A stretch of DNA of 64,000 bases, taken from assembly GCA_003999685.1 (NCBI GenBank), contig CP021229.1, positions 620,001 through 684,000 on the forward strand, in the 5' to 3' direction. Below are positions 44,312-55,548 of this stretch, piece by piece; positions within the stretch are counted from its first letter, which is position 1, and every line of letters begins with the position of its first letter. Below the pieces are notes generated by a model. It searched no databases and was not told where the DNA came from. It saw only the letters and a program-made list of their open reading frames with translations. The DNA is from Taiwanofungus camphoratus. Lineage: Eukaryota; Basidiomycota; Agaricomycetes; Polyporales; Taiwanofungaceae. The translations under genes were made by a program, and so were the position numbers.

Positions 44312-47199
44312 CTATGATGATGGGCTGGTAAGAACTTTTGACGTCCTCGAGGCATCGTAGGGATGGTCGCGACTTCGCTCGTGTTCGGGCATACGATCGT
44401 GATGGTCTGCTCCTCGTTTCCGAAGTTCTTAACCACACTCTCGGTTACCACATCGAAGGGTCGGCCTAGAAGGATATCGTAGGAGGGATTGCGTATGACG
44501 TGTATCTGTAGGTACAACACGATGTCGCCTACTTGGAACGAGACATTTCGAACCAGTCCTAAAGAACGGTCAATACTGCCATTAGCCGACTGCATATTTA
44601 GCTGCACGGAAGGGTCGTAAATTAGCCCTAAGGCATGACAGACTTGCTCTGACATCGCAACCACTTGTGACCCAGGGTCCACGATGCATTCGATTCGCTC
44701 TTTGTTGTCGATTAGAGCTTCGATAGAACGGATAGAATTCGAGTCGCGGGCTACTATGATTTCGGAGGGTTCTTCCTTTCCGGGTACGTGTCGTAAGTAC
44801 GTTTCGTAGGGGTCTGGAATGATGGTCGAACCAGGGACAAGGGGTTCACCATGGCACGATAGTTCGGAGGTTGCTAGCGTCGTTTTAGAAGCGAGATCGT
44901 CTGAGAGTTCCGTAATTTGAGCCATATGAGTAGCCTTAGGATCCATAGGCACACGTTTAGGGGTGATGGCTTCGCGATATCGCGCACGAACATCCGGGGA
45001 TATAGATAGTAACTCCTCAGGCGTTAGTGTAACCACTGGTGTCCTCATAGATCGCGCGAATATTTCCTCTGTAAGTTTCTCCTGATGAACCGGTGTGATC
45101 GTCTTATAGGCCACGTCCTTGCCTTTATCTGCTGTAGGCTTCGGAGCTGCTGCGAAATTTCGAAGATTCGGAGGTGCGTAAGTAGCATCTCGAGCATTAG
45201 CGAAAGGATGTACTGGTGGAGCGGGCGGTGGAATGGCTGCCTGTGATGCTGGTTGGGCTGGTACGTTAGGTGTAGACGAGGCATGCTCCGATGAGTTCGT
45301 GGGCGGATCGGACGCATTCGCAGGCTTCGGAGGCGAAGGCGCTGAATTAGAAGGATAGTTGGATCGCCTTAGAATGGTAGGAGGGGTCTGGTTCTGCGTC
45401 TCTGCCACTGGGGCATCTTGGTTAGCAGGGGGATCCACTACCGGATGCCGATCGTGTCCTATCGGAGGTGCGTTGGCTATGGGTGGGTTTCTAGGATCAG
45501 ACTGCGCGTTAGGAGCACCCTGCCTTCTGCGCTGGGGTACTTCCACACCATCGAAGACTTCGCGACGTCTCCGAAGTTGGTAAATCTCGTGTTCTAAAGC
45601 GGCTATACGATCCTCGGCGGATAGTGAGAATGCGGGCACATTTAGGCGATTGTCGATTTCGAATAGGAGCTGGGGGGAGGAATTCGTGCCATTTCGTCGA
45701 TGATATTCGTAAAGCCTATCGCGAATCGTACGTCCTGGGATCGTTCTGGGTACAAAATTTCCATTTGGCAGCACTATCTTTCCATCTGGGTTGCGCTTGC
45801 ACTTGCCATCCTTGATGTCTTGCTCGATGTGCTTGCAACACCTAGTGCAGCAGTCCAAGTCCCCGCAATAGTGACAGTACTGGCCTTCTACATGAGTGTG
45901 CTCGCCGCGCGAGCTGTCCAATCGAGAGGGTCGCTGGTTCGCAAGAACAGGAGCTAGCGCACTGGTTACGGACTTCGTGAGGATCTCCGCGAACGTCTGT
46001 AGATCCTCTATCTTTAGCGATGAGCCCCCCACGGGCACGGCAGTGGGCGAAGTAGTTACAGTCGTAGCAGAGGTAAGAGTCGTAGAAGTACCAAGGAGTA
46101 CGAACTTCGCTGCGCTATGTAGCTGGTCCAAGGTGTAGGGATCATCGGGTAAGTGATCAGGGAACTTTAGCTGTAACCTAGTAGACACGCGAGCCCATAG
46201 CGAAGGCTGGAAGGCCCTCGCGAAAGCACGGCTTTGCTCGATAGTAGACAACCTATTTTTCGAAATTAGGTACTTCGTGATGGCATAAAACTCACGATAG
46301 AAGCTTCCTAAGTCTGCCGCATTGTTGATTCCAATTCTAGCACGTTCTCCTATCAACTGATCCAAGTCAGACATAGACCACATTCTATCGTCCTCTGTGC
46401 CTGGGTAGAGGCTTCTAATCTCCTTCTTGAAGTCTTCGTAGGTCTTCGTGACATCGGAACACTCAGGGAGGGACTCCCATAGGTCCGAAACATCGATAGG
46501 AGGGTAGCGAGTAGTCCAGTGTTTCTTCGTCGCCTCATCCGCTATCTGGCAGCGGACAAAAAGTGACTCTAAGTCCTGGAAATACCTTCGGATGGTCCTA
46601 GGCTGGTCAGGATCGAAGGTGGGGGATGTACGATCTCCTCGAGGCGGCATGAGTGGAGGTGCGTTCATGGTTGACACAGAAATAGGATTTAGGGGATTAG
46701 CTAAACTGGGTGCGGTCAGAGATGGGTTCGAAGCTGAGTTGATGCTAGCTGAAGAAGATTGGGTCGTAGAAGCGTCGGAAAGTGTAATAGAAGGAATCGG
46801 AGGGGAACGCGAAGCTGATGGGAGCGTAGAGGATAGCTGAGGGGATGCCGGTAAATGGACTAAGATAGGGTCAGACGCTGAAGAAGGACCGCTTCCTTCG
46901 GAGGTGTTAGGAAGCTCCGGGGACGTGGACTGAGGTTCGAAGTCCTCAATTGGTGAGTCTTCGGACGTGGTAAGCGTGTCTAGAGACCCTTCGAAAAGAG
47001 CCTCAAAGTCGGGGGTCAATTCGGAAGATTCGAGTGTAGAAATGATATCGGAGGGGATAGTCGTAGGTGTTCGCGAAGAGGTGTTTCGTGGAAGGCCTGC
47101 TTGAGTATAGTAACGATAGCCGACCTGAAAGAACTCGGATAGTAACTGATCGCTGTTTCTCGGAGAGGACTGGTTAGACGTAGGATGATCTGAAGGCAA
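44266..47199 (-). CDS. Gag-protease polyprotein, unit 4
   Basis: 977 codons, open throughout. It starts 20 nt beyond the primer site at 47219-47235. Confidence 0.88.
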   Translation of the reverse strand: MPSDHPTSNQSSPRNSDQLLSEFFQVGYRYYTQAGLPRNTSSRTPTTIPSDIISTLESSELTPDFEALFEGSLDTLTTSEDSPIEDFEPQSTSPELPNTSEGSGPSSASDPILVHLPASPQLSSTLPSASRSPPIPSITLSDASTTQSSSASINSASNPSLTAPSLANPLNPISVSTMNAPPLMPPRGDRTSPTFDPDQPRTIRRYFQDLESLFVRCQIADEATKKHWTTRYPPIDVSDLWESLPECSDVTKTYEDFKKEIRSLYPGTEDDRMWSMSDLDQLIGERARIGINNAADLGSFYREFYAITKYLISKNRLSTIEQSRAFARAFQPSLWARVSTRLQLKFPDHLPDDPYTLDQLHSAAKFVLLGTSTTLTSATTVTTSPTAVPVGGSSLKIEDLQTFAEILTKSVTSALAPVLANQRPSRLDSSRGEHTHVEGQYCHYCGDLDCCTRCCKHIEQDIKDGKCKRNPDGKIVLPNGNFVPRTIPGRTIRDRLYEYHRRNGTNSSPQLLFEIDNRLNVPAFSLSAEDRIAALEHEIYQLRRRREVFDGVEVPQRRRQGAPNAQSDPRNPPIANAPPIGHDRHPVVDPPANQDAPVAETQNQTPPTILRRSNYPSNSAPSPPKPANASDPPTNSSEHASSTPNVPAQPASQAAIPPPAPPVHPFANARDATYAPPNLRNFAAAPKPTADKGKDVAYKTITPVHQEKLTEEIFARSMRTPVVTLTPEELLSISPDVRARYREAITPKRVPMDPKATHMAQITELSDDLASKTTLATSELSCHGEPLVPGSTIIPDPYETYLRHVPGKEEPSEIIVARDSNSIRSIEALIDNKERIECIVDPGSQVVAMSEQVCHALGLIYDPSVQLNMQSANGSIDRSLGLVRNVSFQVGDIVLYLQIHVIRNPSYDILLGRPFDVVTESVVKNFGNEEQTITIVCPNTSEVATIPTMPRGRQKFLPAHHHSCPHANSSNHLRSGF

Positions 47200-47239
47200 T
47201 GAAATCTTGACTGCTCCCCCTCGCGGTGGGCTCCAGAAA

Positions 47240-48846
47240 TGATACGACCTAGGGGACCCTGGTACCTAGGGAGTGCTCCGCAACGTGGCTGGGGGTAGTG
47301 TGATAACTGTGAAGGTGTGAGGGTAGGAGCTACAACCTGTATGATACCGGGAAACCTGTATGTCTTGTTTTTATAAGTGGGGGAGTAAGGGGCCAAGGGT
47401 CCTGCACAACAGGATCTTGTTCCTAAGTGCTATACTAACCCTGAGGCCTTGCGAGGCCCTCCGAAGTATGCGAAGTTCTTCGAGGTTTTGCGAAGTCCTT
47501 CGAAGTTTTAGCTAAATCGCGCGAGCTGACTTCGTAGATGTTGCGAAGTCCTTCTAGCTAGAGTTAGCTAAAGGGCGTAAGGCTTAGGGGTGTGTTAGAG
47601 CGAAGTGGGCGAGGTCTGGCTAGCGTAGGAGACCTGTAGGAGAGGTCGGGGAGTTCGAGGGCGTAGGGAGCTGTACTATAGCCTGTAACTAAGGCTATGG
47701 GAGGGTCGTAGGGCTATTCGTAGGACGTAGGGATAACGCAACGTGAGCCTAAGGGTATAACTAAGGCGGAGGCCCACCGGATAGGTGCTATAAAAGGTGC
47801 TGAAGGGTGCGAAGTCACGGCGACTTTCGTAGATCGTAGTGCGTAGTTCGGGAAGCGTAGACGTGGTTCGTAGATATATCGCGAGCGTAGACGTAGTTCA
47901 AAGGTACTGAAACGAAGCTGGGGTGGAGACTTAGGGACCTTAGGACCGTTCCTAAGGTTGTACTCGCGGCGCTTTCCTGAGATCGGAGCTACAGGGGAAC
48001 TGGTATTCCAAAGAGAGAAGCGTGCACTGAGGGGTCTCTCTCGTACATAGTAAACTACCTCTGACTAAATAGGGGAGCGTGAGGTGAACTAATCTTGCGC
48101 GAAGTGATCCTTACGAGTCCGAAATGTGTACTAAAACGCCTGGACTCCGAAGTGAACACGAGGAGGATAGGAACTAATTAGGAACTGAAACAGGGGAACT
48201 ACGAACGGTAGAAAGGTGACCAACTTCATTCACGAGGGCGGGATGACTATCCGAGAGCAGCCATGCGCCGTGATCACCTATCTTAGCGGGCTAAGAGCGC
48301 ACGAAGTTCTTAGCAGCGGGACTTGGCCTAATCGGGGCAGGAGGTGTCCTAACTGGGTGGAGGGTCATGTGGGTACGCCCTAGGATGACCTTATGGCATA
48401 GGATCGAGACCCATGGGGGTGCACAAGGCTTCCTACGTCCAGCTTCCGGAACTTCGGACCGTTTCGGAGCCTATCGGAGGTAACTGCAATCACAAGAGCT
48501 AGGAGAGACTTAGCTAAGACTTCTTAGCTAAGCCCGGGATGAGTGACGTAGTAGATAGGACCTAGATCCAATGGAACAGTATGGGAGGGCCGGCAGTGTC
48601 CGATAGTGGACTTAGCAGGAGTTAGGGACTTCGCGTCTAGCATTCGAAATCTCGTAGCACCTCGTGTGGCTTCGCAAGACTTCGTAGGGTGTTAGGAGGG
48701 TTTAGGAAAGAGAGGGGGCGTTAGGAACTTTATAGGAACCTATCCCTCCTGTCGTAGGCTGTAGGAGAGTCTTAGAGTGGTCGGTTGGGGGATTAGAAAG
48801 CTCCTAAAATCGCGATTCGGGGGCCAGGAGGCTACGGGACTCATCA
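47240..48846 (-). repeat. LTR 5 (outermost 5' LTR of the array)
   Basis: 1,607 bp ending in CTCATCA on the plus strand, directly followed by CCGA and then the resumed outer LTR. This junction, with its partner at 5363-5367, shows the true LTR length. Confidence 0.93.
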
Positions 48847-48850
48847 CCGA
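48847..48850. repeat. Target-site duplication CCGA, right copy
   Basis: It matches 5363-5366. Removing the array together with one copy leaves a continuous 1,608-bp outer LTR. Confidence 0.85.
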
Positions 48851-49594
48851 TCTCAGGAAAGCGCCGCGAGTACAACCTTAGGAACGGTCCTAAGGTCCCT
48901 AAGTCTCCACCCCAGCTTCGTTTCAGTACCTTTGAACTACGTCTACGCTCGCGATATAGCTACGAACTACGTCTACGCTTCTCGAACTACGCACTACCAT
49001 CTACGAAAGTCGCCGTGACTTCGCACCCTTCAGCACCTTTCATAGCACCTATCCGGTGGGCCTCCGCCTTAGTTATACCCTTAGGCTCACGTTGCGTTAT
49101 CCCTACGTCCTACGAATAGCCCTACGACCCTCCCATAGCCTTAGTTACAGGCTATAGTACATCTCTCTACGCCCTCGAACTCTCCGACCTCTCCTACAGG
49201 TCTCCTACGCTAGCCAAACCTCGCCCACTTCGCTCTAACAAACTCCAAAAACCTTACGCCCTTTAGCTAACTCTAACCAGAAGGGCTTCGCAGCATCTAC
49301 GAAGTCAGCTCGCGCGATTTAGCTAAAACTTCGAAGGGCTTCGCAAAACCTCGAAGAACTTCGCATACTTCGGAGGGCCTCGCAAGGCCTTAGGGATAGT
49401 ATAGCACTTAGGAACAAGATCCTGTTGTGCAGGACCCTTGACCCCTTACTCCCCTACTTACAAAAACAAGACATACAGGTTTCCCGGTATCATACAGGTT
49501 GTAGCTCCTACCCTCACACCCTCACAGTTATCACACTACCCCCAGCCACGTTGCGGAGCACTCCCTAGGTACCAGGGTCCCCTAGGTCGTATCA
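48851..49594 (+). repeat. Outer element 3' LTR, right piece (744 bp)
   Basis: It continues the LTR begun at 4503, in the plus orientation, and ends GGTCGTATCA. It differs from the matching part of the array LTRs by about 3% with small indels. After its CA the LINE sequence starts, so 49595-49598 (GCGA) is the expected outer target duplication. Its partner would lie left of the window. Confidence 0.9.
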
Positions 49595-52411
49595 GCGAGC
49601 AAGGGCCATTGATTGTGAGATGAATTCCGGTTGGGGATCATCCAATGCTTTCTTCGTGAGTTCATCAACAAACTCGTTCTGAAAGATGCCTTTATGGGAT
49701 GGGACCCAAAAAAGGACAATGCGTCGGCGTTCATTTGCATCCAGGAATGCTCGGACATGTTGAGAAGCCATGACCACCGCCATCTGCGACGGCCCGACCT
49801 CCGGTTTGAAGATTCGATCAAGCGCCGATTGGTTGTCGGAGCAGACTATAAGGGTGGTGATGTGGGCAGGGACGTCACGGACCGCTTCACGCAGCCCACG
49901 CGCCAGTGCCAGCATCTCCGCATCGAAGCTCTGGACCTTGCCGGCCCTGAACTTCCCATGGGCAACGTGATCTTCCCTGTCAATGACGAGCCACGTGCTA
50001 CCTGATCTCACTTCTGGCACATTTGCATACGACCCGTCAGTGAACAGCATTCGCCCTTCAGGCTGGGCCAACTGGCGCCGGAATTCCGGCCACCAGGTGA
50101 ACTCCAACCATTCTGTGAATTCTGGTGAGTGTTTGTTTGGACCTTTTCTGTCCAGGAAAACCCGCTCGAAATGATCAATGTACCGATCCACGACCCGATC
50201 TCTGGGCCACGCCTCCGGATGAAGTGGTGCAAAGTCTTCTGATGACTGCCGCCCTATGCGATCTATGAACGTCATGGGGGTGATAGCCTGTTTTTTGCCA
50301 CGGCATGAATTAAGCGGCCATGGCGCAGTAATATTGGTGACATTGGTCGCCCAATAAGGTGGAAGGGCGGCCCTCATTGGGTGCCCTTCATGAATTCGCC
50401 GCGCTCGGATCACAGCTTTCTCCATGTATCGGTCGACCTGGATGCAGATGGGGACCAACCCACCCAACATCTCCATCGCCCCGATCGGTGTGGTCTTAAA
50501 GCAGCCAGTAATCCATCTAGCTGCTCTCGACTGAGCGGTCTGCAATTCTTTTGCAGCCCATTTAAGGCCCTTCCACTGTGGGTTCCACCACAGTTGAGCA
50601 TCGTATAGCATCAACAGGACGACGTGCGCAATATAGAGCCACCGCTTGTTGATGGGATGAAATCCACGTGCCGAGTTACCGAGCATGCGGAGTGCGTTGC
50701 ACGTGCTAGCCGCCTTATTGGCATAAAATCGCACGTGCGCATGGAAGCTAAGCTTGGGGTCCAAGAAGAACCCAAGGTAGCGCATGGTGTCCTTCGCTCA
50801 CAAAGTGACTTCATGTCCATCAGTCCGGATGGTTAGATCCGGTCCGAATGGTCGAGAAGTTGAATACCCCTTCTGGCGCTTCCAGAAGTGCATCAACTCC
50901 AGCTTGTCTCCTTCAACGCCTAAACCTAAACGGTTCAGATCGCTGACGAGATCATGGAAGACATTCGCCAAAATGACATTGTTCTTCAATACAAGGGCTT
51001 GCGGGCTGTCGTCAACAGCCTTCGGTGAAGCCGCCATGATGAGACCGTCGTCCACGTAGAACTGGGTCCCGGTACGGCCCGGTTGTACCAAATGGACAGG
51101 TGCCCACTTGTGTATGACCGGTGCAATGTAAACCCCAGATAAAATCGGGGATAAACTTGAACCCTGGCCAACTCCGACATCAAAGTCAGATGGATCAGTC
51201 AGGGTGCCATTAAACAAGAATCGGGTTTTCCGCCCGATCAAGTAGTTTGCCATGAAATTACAGAGCTTGCTATTGAAGCCCTGCTTTCGCATGATTCCTA
51301 CCAGTGCATCATGGTTGATGGACGGGTAGAATTGTGACACATCGAGCAACAGCACTGATGGGATAAGGTTTCGTGCCCATGCCTCTTTGACATTGTGCAC
51401 AAGCTGGATGCCAGCGTCAGTGGTACTATGTTGCATAGCCCCTCCAAACTGGCATGGGTGTAGGATTCCCCACTTCTGGGCATCCCACTGCATTCGTTTG
51501 GCAATGATCTTTTCGAACAATTTGCCAAAACAGTTGAGCAAGCAGATAGGCCTATAGGCCTTCGCTAGCGTATAATCCGGTTTGTTCGATTTGGGCAAAA
51601 CCACCGTAACAGACCGCTTGAAGACGCTCGGATAAACCTCGAAATCAAGGCAAGCGTTATAGTATGCGTGTAGCCATTGCCGCACATGTATACCGAGATT
51701 GGTCTCGATGCCCTCCTCAGAGCGCTTGATCCTGTCCACCAACCATTTAATCCACATCCAGTTCACGTGATCGGGACCGGGTGCGGAGGTATTGCTAGTG
51801 GATTTAAGATTCTCACGAATCTCAAACTCACTAATGTCTGGTAGAGTCAATTCCTCCCATTGAGGAATTTCGTCTATGAATGACAGATCCACCGGCCGTG
51901 GGTTGATGGGTGTGAACTGAGCTTGAAAGGCACGACTGAGATCAGCTGCACTTTGGACTGGCACACCGTCAGCTTGACGCAGCTGAATGGTGGCTTCTTG
52001 CCGTCTCGGCTTTGTCCAGGCGACAAAGTCCGAGATCAGTTGGGGATTGGATTCATCCATGATCCGATCAAAGTGTGCACGCTTCACTCGCTTTGTGGCA
52101 AGGCAAAGTGTAGCACGTTGTTTTTGCCGTTCGGACCAAAGTTCAGCAGCAACATCATATGCATCTGCAGTGGCCTGAGCTCCAGGTCCCAACTGATGAC
52201 GTATGTGGCGATACTGCCCAGACACCGCACTAAGGCGGTGCTGGGTGTTCGCAAGTTGAGTAGCTGCGCGGGAGCATGCAGCATCCCACCACGACTTTGA
52301 GCGTAAGAGGACTACCTCAGGCTTTCCAAAATTTAGAAATGTTTCAGTCTCATTGTATGCTCTCGCTTCAAAGAAGTCTGCGTCAAGGGTTGATGTTCCC
52401 GTTGTATTCAT
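49595..52411 (-). pseudogene. LINE ORF2-like reverse transcriptase / RNase H, broken
   Basis: Two blocks share one reading frame: 50801-52411 (537 codons) and 49595-50785. They are separated by an in-frame TGA at 50798-50800. The first block holds an RT with an AYRPICLLNCFGKLFEKII motif, a GQGSSLSP motif and the YVDD catalytic motif. The second holds the thumb region and an RNase H domain with FTDGSY (D250), DAEMLAL (E290), CSDNQSA (D317) and a WVPSHKG segment, numbered from the Met at 50785. The AP-endonuclease that normally precedes RT is missing. The terminal stop is supplied by the abutting Gypsy LTR. It cannot be functional. Confidence 0.88.
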
Positions 52412-52480
52412 ATCGGTACTATGCTGAATACATTGGTTCCGGTCAATCGAATCGGCAGAAACCCCTCGAGCTGCATAATC
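49595..52480 (-). mobile_element. LINE (non-LTR retrotransposon) fragment, RT plus RNase H type
   Basis: This is a minus-strand LINE whose 3' part was cut off by the outer Gypsy insertion at 49594/49595. The remainder would lie left of the window. The other end is 5'-truncated: no endonuclease domain is present, and the open frame upstream of the first ATG stops near 52480. The RT plus RNase H arrangement is typical of Tad/I-group fungal LINEs. The exact 5' boundary and the element's own target duplication cannot be seen. Confidence 0.85.
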
Positions 52481-52949
52481 TGATCAGGCCTGACCGGGGT
52501 CGTTCCACTCTAGAGCTGACCCGTGGCACTTCCGTGACCTGTGCAGTCCCAGCGCTGGTGCATCCCTCCAGAAGGGCTGGCGTCCCTTGTAGGCTATATC
52601 TAGCCGAGTCCGTTCAAGGGACACCGTCACTTGCCATCACCTCTATAGCTTATGACTATTCTATCCTTGCAGATCGTACTCACTGGCTTCGCCCGTAACT
52701 ATTGTGTGTAGACTGCACAACAACATACTTCGTACTCCGGTTTGCTTCCGCGATTGATCGCAGTGGGTGGTATTCTCCCTTTGACGATAGCTTGTTGTAA
52801 GAAACCTGAACCCTAGTCTATCCAGGTATCGGGAGCCCGCATATCTATGCTAGCGTCCGTGCAAAACTCTATAAGAGTCTTCGTTGTACTCGCACGCGCC
52901 GATCGCCTCTTCGCTCTCGCGCGAGATCGCCAGCCGACGCCCTACTGCT
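52481..52949. other. Gap between the LINE 5' end and the first host gene
   Basis: About 470 bp with no convincing open frame. It should hold the promoter of the plus-strand gene starting at 52950. CTATAAGAG near 52867 is a weak TATA-like match. Confidence 0.4.
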
Positions 52950-55290
52950 ATGTCCTGGGTGATGCCTCAGCAATATCAGGTGTGGTCACAGATGCCCAGT
53001 GCGCCTCCAGGGTGGATGGGCACATGGCCTCCACCTGCTCCTCCGACGGGCTCGGGACCTCCCCCCGCGCCTGCCGGTGTCAACCCGCAAGCGTGGGGCG
53101 CTGGTCAGTGGGTCCTGAACCCGATGTACCGCGGGCCAATGAATGGAGCGCAGCCTATGATGCAGGCATGGGTTCCCCATCCTAGCTGGGCATCGCAGGC
53201 AGGTGCTGCAGCGAACTGGAACCCGTACAAGCGCGTCCCGAACCCCGGCAGCGCCGAGTACTGGAGTACGAAACTGGTGGACAACCCGCTGGGGCTCGAG
53301 AACATGCACATCAGGTGCGTACGGCTCGTACCTGGTCCATACTGTGCAAAGAACGTCGACACATCCCGTTGCCAGAGATGATACCCACGAGAAGACACAG
53401 GAGAACGGGGTGCTGCACACGCCCTGGGTGTGGGCGCCGCGAGAACTCCGCAAATCTCCTGAGCGCCGTGAGTCGTCCGATCCACATAATGGGCAAGAGA
53501 ATTCGAATAGACCGAATGGTCGCCCTCAATATGCCCATGCACACTCCCGCCCACAGAACCAGCCTTCATCGGAGGCTCTCCGACAGTCTCACCGCTCTCA
53601 CGAGTCGTATAACGGCTATAGTAGCACCACTCAGGACTCAGCTTCCAGGCAGTCCCGACTGAATGATCGCCAGGTCCGGGGATCGAATACTGGACCTCCG
53701 CCTCCACCTCCCGTAATACCTCCACCTCCAGACCGAAAGATACCGTCGTCCGCTTCAGCTGCCGTATCTTCATATTCTGCATACCATCAGCAGCAGCAAC
53801 CACCACCACCACCACCACCACAGCATCAACGTACACAGAGCCGAGACGTCTCACCTCGCCCTACGTATGACGCTCAACAACAAAGTCGTGACATTCGTAC
53901 TTCTCCAAACCACTCCACTTCTTCCTCATCAGCATCGACGGCGGCGGCGGTAACAGCTTCGAGCCGCCCATCGGGCTCTTCGTCTGCGTCTCAGCCGCCA
54001 GCGTTCACCTCAAAGCAAGAGCTCCAGCCCACGTTCTCTCCTAGCATTGTGCGTACTCCTGGCCATTACTCTTCCTCATCTACTAGCACCCCCACGCGTC
54101 GCATGAGCAGCGATGACTCATTATCCTTTTCCTCGACTCCCTCGCGTCGTATGAGCAGCGACGACGCAGATCGCACGCCATCACGTCACCCGGTTTCTCC
54201 TTATGCACACGGACCGATCTACGCTCCTGCTACAGGTCTTTCTCGCTCTAATAGCGTGCCAAAGCGGAAATCGTCCGCACTGGCTACCCCGTCGTCATCG
54301 TCCAACTCCAACTCCGATTCCACTTCCGGATCAACTTCTTCCACTTCTACCTCGTCTTACCTCCCAGTCCTTACCAATTTTTCAGAAGAGCCTGCGGGCC
54401 TCCTCAGCCCATTGGTGAGTGCTCCGCGGTCCACAAGCGACTCGAGTCCAGGCTCTCGCGAGCTCTCTCGGAGCCACACCCACCCCACGTACACGTCCGG
54501 GAATACCTTCGAGTCGATCCCAGAAGACCGCGCCACGTCCCAGCCGCACACACCACGGCCTGCAGACAGGGACAGAGACCCGAACGCTACTCCGTACGTC
54601 AACCCGCGCACGCCCACGCACACCTCGCACGTCACACCTGACAGCAGCTCCCGCCACCTCTCGCGCAGCCACACGTACCCCACGCTCGACTCATCTGTGT
54701 CCTCCCTCCCGTCGACCGACGCCTCCCGGACCGCTTACGCACCCCGCTCGCCCGGGACATCGCGGTCGCCCTATACGTCTCGATCGCCCACCTCCGCGTC
54801 TCGGTCGCGTGGTCCTTCGCCCTCACGGAACGCCCGACAGAACCACAATCCGCTACCCGCTCCTCCCATGCCCTCTTCCTACCTCACTAGCTCTGCTTCC
54901 ATGCCTGTGTCCCTAGCGTCTGCATCTGCGTCTGCTGCCGCTCCTCAGCAACCGGCCTACCGCCGCGTCCGCAAAGGCTTCTGGAACCGTCGCGGTGACC
55001 ATCTCACTGTTGAACGGAACGGTCAGTATATTGTCTATGCGCCACGCACTTTGGCAAATCCGTCTGAGCTTGTGCATTACCCAATTCCGACGGAGGGGTT
55101 CATGGACCATCTCGGAAACAAGATCAAGTACGACCCCAATGTACCAGAGCTACCGCAGTCGTTACCATTACACGGCGAACCGCCATCGAGACCATACGAG
55201 GAAGTACGTGATCTCTCTGTCTGCGATTCTTATCCTACTCATCGAGCTCCGATTTTATTTCATTAGTTTGTGCAATATGTATATGTCTGA
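52950..55290 (+). CDS. Pro/Ser-rich host protein of unknown function, 3 exons
   Basis: Predicted exons are 52950-53314, 53376-55203 and 55267-55290, giving 738 aa. Intron 1 (GTGCGT...CCAG, 61 bp) joins two different frames in the correct phase. Intron 2 (GTACGT...TTAG, 63 bp) adds a seven-residue tail FVQYVYV. The start is the ATG opening MSWVMPQQYQ; an in-frame ATG 22 codons upstream (52884) is less likely. The protein begins Pro/Gly/Trp-rich and has a conserved-looking block around WVWAPRELR. A very long Ser/Thr/Pro/Arg low-complexity middle with polyproline and polyglutamine follows, and then a well-ordered C-terminus (RRVRKGFWNRRGDHLT onward). It resembles uncharacterised agaricomycete proteins. 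I assign no function. GGTGAGT near 54414 could be another donor, but the frame is open without it. Confidence 0.75.
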
Positions 55291-55548
55291 ACTGTGAGTT
55301 ATTGAGGGCACCTTCGGACGTCGATTCTTGCATTGTACTATCTGATATCTCGCATTCTCAACTATGTATTACTCACAACCTGTCTAGCTTGCTCAATTGA
55401 AGCACTGAATTTCTCTCCATTGAGAGCCTACAATACAGGGTGGTAATATACATCCAGCATGAAATACAACAGTGTTGACATTGTAAATAGAACGAATAAA
55501 TGAAGCCAATCTAGATAGAATAGAAGACATGGAGCTTCCAGGAAGACA
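55291..55548. other. Convergent 3' UTR region
   Basis: 258 bp between the stops of the plus-strand gene and the minus-strand RBR gene. AATAAA near 55495 on the plus strand is a possible poly(A) signal for the former. Confidence 0.45.

Larger units (their letters stand above)
5367..48846 (-). mobile_element. Tandem Ty3/Gypsy array: five shared LTRs, four internal regions
   Basis: The order is LTR-internal repeated four times, ending in a fifth LTR, all on the minus strand with a period of about 10,468 bp (a single element would be about 12.1 kb). Its ends are TG...CA and it is bordered by one CCGA duplication, so the outermost ends trace to a single integration. Units are nearly identical over more than 40 kb, with only a handful of substitutions noticed. 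Three units keep gag and pol open and one has about one break. LTR-LTR unequal recombination after one insertion is the simplest explanation. Integration of a concatemer or an assembly effect are alternatives. Confidence 0.93.

Noticed and set aside
49438-49623. A 61-codon plus-strand frame across the LTR / LINE junction
   Set aside because: It spans an insertion junction and matches only LTR sequence.
52412-52949. A tRNA or other RNA gene upstream of the Pro/Ser-rich gene
   Set aside because: No cloverleaf or A/B box pair could be made out by eye.
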